64,000 nt of DNA from Paraburkholderia nodosa DSM 21604 (lineage in GTDB: Bacteria; Pseudomonadota; Gammaproteobacteria; Burkholderiales; Burkholderiaceae), in assembly GCF_000519185.1 (NCBI RefSeq), contig NZ_JAFA01000006.1, positions 44,454-108,453 on the forward strand, read 5' to 3'. Below the pieces are notes generated by a model. It ran no database searches. It was not told where the DNA came from and saw nothing but the letters and a program-made list of their open reading frames with translations. Within the stretch, counting starts at the first letter, position 1. The number at the start of each line of letters is the position of its first letter. Shown here piece after piece: positions 61,781-64,000 of this stretch. A program made the position numbers and the translations under genes.

Positions 61781-61865
61781 GATGTCTCCAGATTATTGGA
61801 CTGCCAGTCGAATGCGAATTTGAACTGCTGCTGTGACGGCGCAGCGCCGTCATGAACGTCGACGC

Positions 61866-62783
61866 TTAGCGCAGGGCGTCGCGTGCGACCCGGCATGCCG
61901 CCAGGTCCCATGCTGCACAGCCTACGCTCTTGAATAGAATGGGTTTCGTCGCGTGAAATTCCCCGGCGAGGGCTTTGGCCAGTGGGGAAACGGCGTGCCA
62001 GTCCACGTTGGCCTGGATGAGGTCTCCGGCTTCGTGTTTCGCGCCGACGGGGTCATCGACCACCAAAGCACTGCCGTCAACGGTTTGGCGGGAGATTTCG
62101 GCCGCGTCGGGCGTGAACGCGCCGACGCCCACGACCAGGCGGCCCGTGCGTGCGGACTCCGTATACACGGGCGTTTTGCTGGTCGTCAGCGTGATGACGA
62201 CGTCTGCGGTCTCCGGAATGGCGTCGCTTTCGAGCGCGGCGAGATTCGGCGCTGCCGCGCGATTGCGTGCAACGAATGCGTCCGCATCGGCCTGCGAACG
62301 GCCCTTTGCCCGCAACTGCGCCTCCGGGAAGATGGCCGCGAGGGCTTCCGCGTGATTGGCAGCCTGTTTGCCGGTCCCGATGATGATGATTTCCCGCGGC
62401 GGCGCCTGGTGCAGGGTCTGGATGCCGAGTGCCGTCACGGCCGCCGTGCGGCGTCCCGTTACGGTCGGTCCGTCGAGCATGAAAAGCATTTCGCCCGTGA
62501 ACGCATCGCATGCGATGACCTGGCCGTGAATGGTCGGCAGTTGTCGACTGGTGTTGGTCGGGCAGACGTTGACCAGCTTGTGAATGGCGATGTCCGGCGC
62601 GCTCGCCGGCATGGACAGCATCAAGCCGCCTTCCTGGATGGGGATGGCCAGACGCTCGGGGCTGACGACCTTGCCCGCGCTGTATTCGACGACGGTCTCG
62701 GCCAGCACGCGTACGAGAAGGCGGTAGTCGAGCAGCGAAGCCGTCGCGGCCGCGTCGAAGTTTCGGATGTCGCGTGAGGTCAT
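61866..62783 (-). CDS. lhpI: OCD-family reductase, probable pyrroline-2-carboxylate reductase (2)
   Basis: This 305-aa protein is a paralogue of the one at 35133. IIIIGTGKQAANHAEAL is the NAD(P) site, and GPTVTGRRTAAVTAL and TLTTSKTPVYTES are shared. Next to the Cys/Thr dehydratase, reduction of pyrroline-2-carboxylate to L-proline is the expected role. It is the first gene of the leftward operon. The start is ATG 62783; an upstream open frame lacks conserved sequence. Confidence 0.82.
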   Translation of the reverse strand: MTSRDIRNFDAAATASLLDYRLLVRVLAETVVEYSAGKVVSPERLAIPIQEGGLMLSMPASAPDIAIHKLVNVCPTNTSRQLPTIHGQVIACDAFTGEMLFMLDGPTVTGRRTAAVTALGIQTLHQAPPREIIIIGTGKQAANHAEALAAIFPEAQLRAKGRSQADADAFVARNRAAAPNLAALESDAIPETADVVITLTTSKTPVYTESARTGRLVVGVGAFTPDAAEISRQTVDGSALVVDDPVGAKHEAGDLIQANVDWHAVSPLAKALAGEFHATKPILFKSVGCAAWDLAACRVARDALR

Positions 62784-63101
62784 TCGGAAGCCTTGGGTTC
62801 TGGCGGTCGAAAAGCGGAAGCATGCGGCCAGGTGGGTTTCTGGCTTCAGTCCGGCCAATTCCTTGGGCTCGGTGTGGAACGAATCTATACCACTGGTGGA
62901 TGACTGGCAAGCCAATTTGTGTCGATATGGTGTCGCTGTGGACTTTTATTGGACCAAACTGGATCGCAAGGACTGGTCGAATAGAGAAAAGTGGTTCGAG
63001 TTTTCCCGATTTATCGCGGGGATACGCCACCGCGGGCTTCAGGACGGAGTCACGAAAGTGGTATATTTTAGAACCACCTCACGACGCACCGAGAACACAC
63101 G
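62784..63101. promoter_or_regulatory. Divergent intergenic region with candidate GntR sites
   Basis: This 318-nt gap separates the leftward reductase operon from the rightward GntR gene. It holds TTGG-A-CCAA (62949-62957) and GTGGT-N10-ACCAC (63058-63077), 24 nt before the GntR ATG. Both could be GntR sites. No gene is seen. Confidence 0.4.
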
Positions 63102-63845
63102 ATGGCATCCGCTCGCTTCGAACTTGAAGGCAACTTTCGGCCACTGCAGATTTACGAGCAGGTGTCGGAAAAGATCCGGGCCGAGGTCCGCAGCGGCCGA
63201 TTCCTGCCGGACGCCCGGCTGCCTTCGGAGCGCGAACTGGCCACGCTCTTTGGCGTTGGGCGGCCTGCCGTGCGCGAAGCCATCGGGCAATTGCAAAACG
63301 AGGGCCTCGTTGTCACGAAGCGCAACTCGGGCACTTACGTGGCATCCATGGCCAACCAGATTCTTGCCGCAGCGCCGAGCGTGGAAACGCAGACGGGGGA
63401 ATCGGCATCGGACTTCAGCCCGTCGGCTACGCTCGACGTGCGTCTGATTCTCGAGCCCGCCATTGCAAGGCGAGCGGCAGCACGCAAACAGCGAGACCGG
63501 CTGGCCGAGCACTATCTGGACCAGATGGAGACGTTGACGGACGTGGCGACGCCCGAAGAGCGAGCGCTGTGGAACAACAGCGACAGGCTCTTTCATCGTC
63601 AACTGGCGGTGATGACAGGGGATGCGTTGCTGGCGAAGCTCGCGGAAGAAATTGCATCGACCATGGACCAGTCGCTGTGGAAGCGGCTCAAGGACGACGG
63701 GATTTATGACCCGGCTCGCATTCGACTGTACGTTGCGGAGCATCGGCTGATTTACGAAGCCATTGTCTGCGGAGACGCCGATGCGGCGGCGTTCTATGTC
63801 GAGCAGCATATTCATCGGGTGCAAAGAGATATCACGCCGCAGTAA
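63102..63845 (+). CDS. GntR-family regulator, FadR/FCD type
   Basis: This 247-aa protein has the HTH YEQVSEKIRAEVRSGRFLPDARLPSERELATLFGVGRPAVREAIGQLQNEGLV and a C-terminal FCD ligand domain. It is divergent from the hydroxyproline reductase operon, so it likely controls that operon by pyrroline-2-carboxylate or hydroxyproline. The start is ATG 63102. It is distinct in sequence from the GntR at 56188. Confidence 0.88.
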   Translation: MASARFELEGNFRPLQIYEQVSEKIRAEVRSGRFLPDARLPSERELATLFGVGRPAVREAIGQLQNEGLVVTKRNSGTYVASMANQILAAAPSVETQTGESASDFSPSATLDVRLILEPAIARRAAARKQRDRLAEHYLDQMETLTDVATPEERALWNNSDRLFHRQLAVMTGDALLAKLAEEIASTMDQSLWKRLKDDGIYDPARIRLYVAEHRLIYEAIVCGDADAAAFYVEQHIHRVQRDITPQ

Positions 63846-63968
63846 ATGTGTTTGTCGCGGCTGTCGGCAGCGTCATCGAAACGACATCCAGGCAACATGG
63901 TTCGTTCACTGTTTCAACAAACTGTTGGTTGAAACTGGGGCTTTTGGCTAACACAGCAGAGGTGAACG

Positions 63969-64000
63969 ATGTCGACGAAGGTCCGTAGCTATCTCTCCCC
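63969..64000 (+). CDS. Start of a new gene (partial)
   Basis: ATG 63969 has AGAGGTG six bases upstream and opens MSTKVRSYLS before the window ends. Function cannot be judged. Confidence 0.4.
   Translation, partial: MSTKVRSYLS

Overview
This 64 kb GC-rich window carries densely packed catabolic genes typical of a versatile soil or plant-associated betaproteobacterium of the Burkholderiales, probably Paraburkholderia or Caballeronia-like. The signs are a split tripartite tricarboxylate transport system, several LysR/GntR regulators beside amino-acid and organic-acid operons, an extra citrate synthase and an amylo-1,6-glucosidase. No rRNA, tRNA, CRISPR array, phage or insertion sequence was seen.

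1-18.9 kb: organosulfonate and C4-acid-like metabolism. A sulfolactate module (suyB, a DAACS carrier, slcC-like and comC-like dehydrogenases, a divergent LysR gene, a TauE/SafE-type exporter and suyA) is followed by a second DAACS carrier and a six-gene set: a fumarate reductase/succinate dehydrogenase-like complex and a two-subunit class I fumarase/tartrate dehydratase-like hydratase. Read together, these suggest an undescribed route from 3-sulfopropanoate (a succinate analogue) through sulfoacrylate to sulfolactate, then pyruvate plus sulfite. A TctABC-type transporter and a ThDP-dependent enzyme follow.

18.9-35 kb: general genes. These include a periplasmic hypothetical protein, a trypsin-like/PDZ protease with a degenerate response regulator, a FlxA-like protein behind a textbook sigma-28 promoter, YfcF, glutaminase, a 14-TM exporter, hydrolases, an orphan MreB paralogue, a second citrate synthase, a glycogen-debranching enzyme and asparaginase II. 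A candidate small RNA lies upstream of gltA.

35-46.3 kb: a putative D-lysine/pipecolate/2-aminoadipate pathway. It has an OCD/mu-crystallin-type ketimine reductase, a DadA-like oxidase, a DUF1338 2-oxoadipate dioxygenase, an XRE-cupin regulator, a LivK-like binding protein, an ALDH7 (AmaB-like) dehydrogenase, a FAD oxidase and a LysN-like aminotransferase. Two sets of shared upstream motifs link these transcription units.

46.3-57.7 kb: after remnants of a LysR gene and an MFS gene comes a hydroxyproline-type cluster. It holds a polar amino-acid ABC transporter, a DapA-family deaminase, a 4-hydroxyproline epimerase, a D-amino-acid oxidase, an aldehyde dehydrogenase, a Ser/Cys proline-racemase homologue, a GntR regulator and a HAD protein. 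Two promoters carry the same operator placed at the same distance.

57.7-64 kb: a Nudix hydrolase, an H-NS-like protein, two small exported proteins and a trans-3-hydroxy-L-proline module (Cys/Thr dehydratase, LivK-like binding protein, pyrroline-2-carboxylate reductase, divergent GntR). A new gene begins at the right edge.
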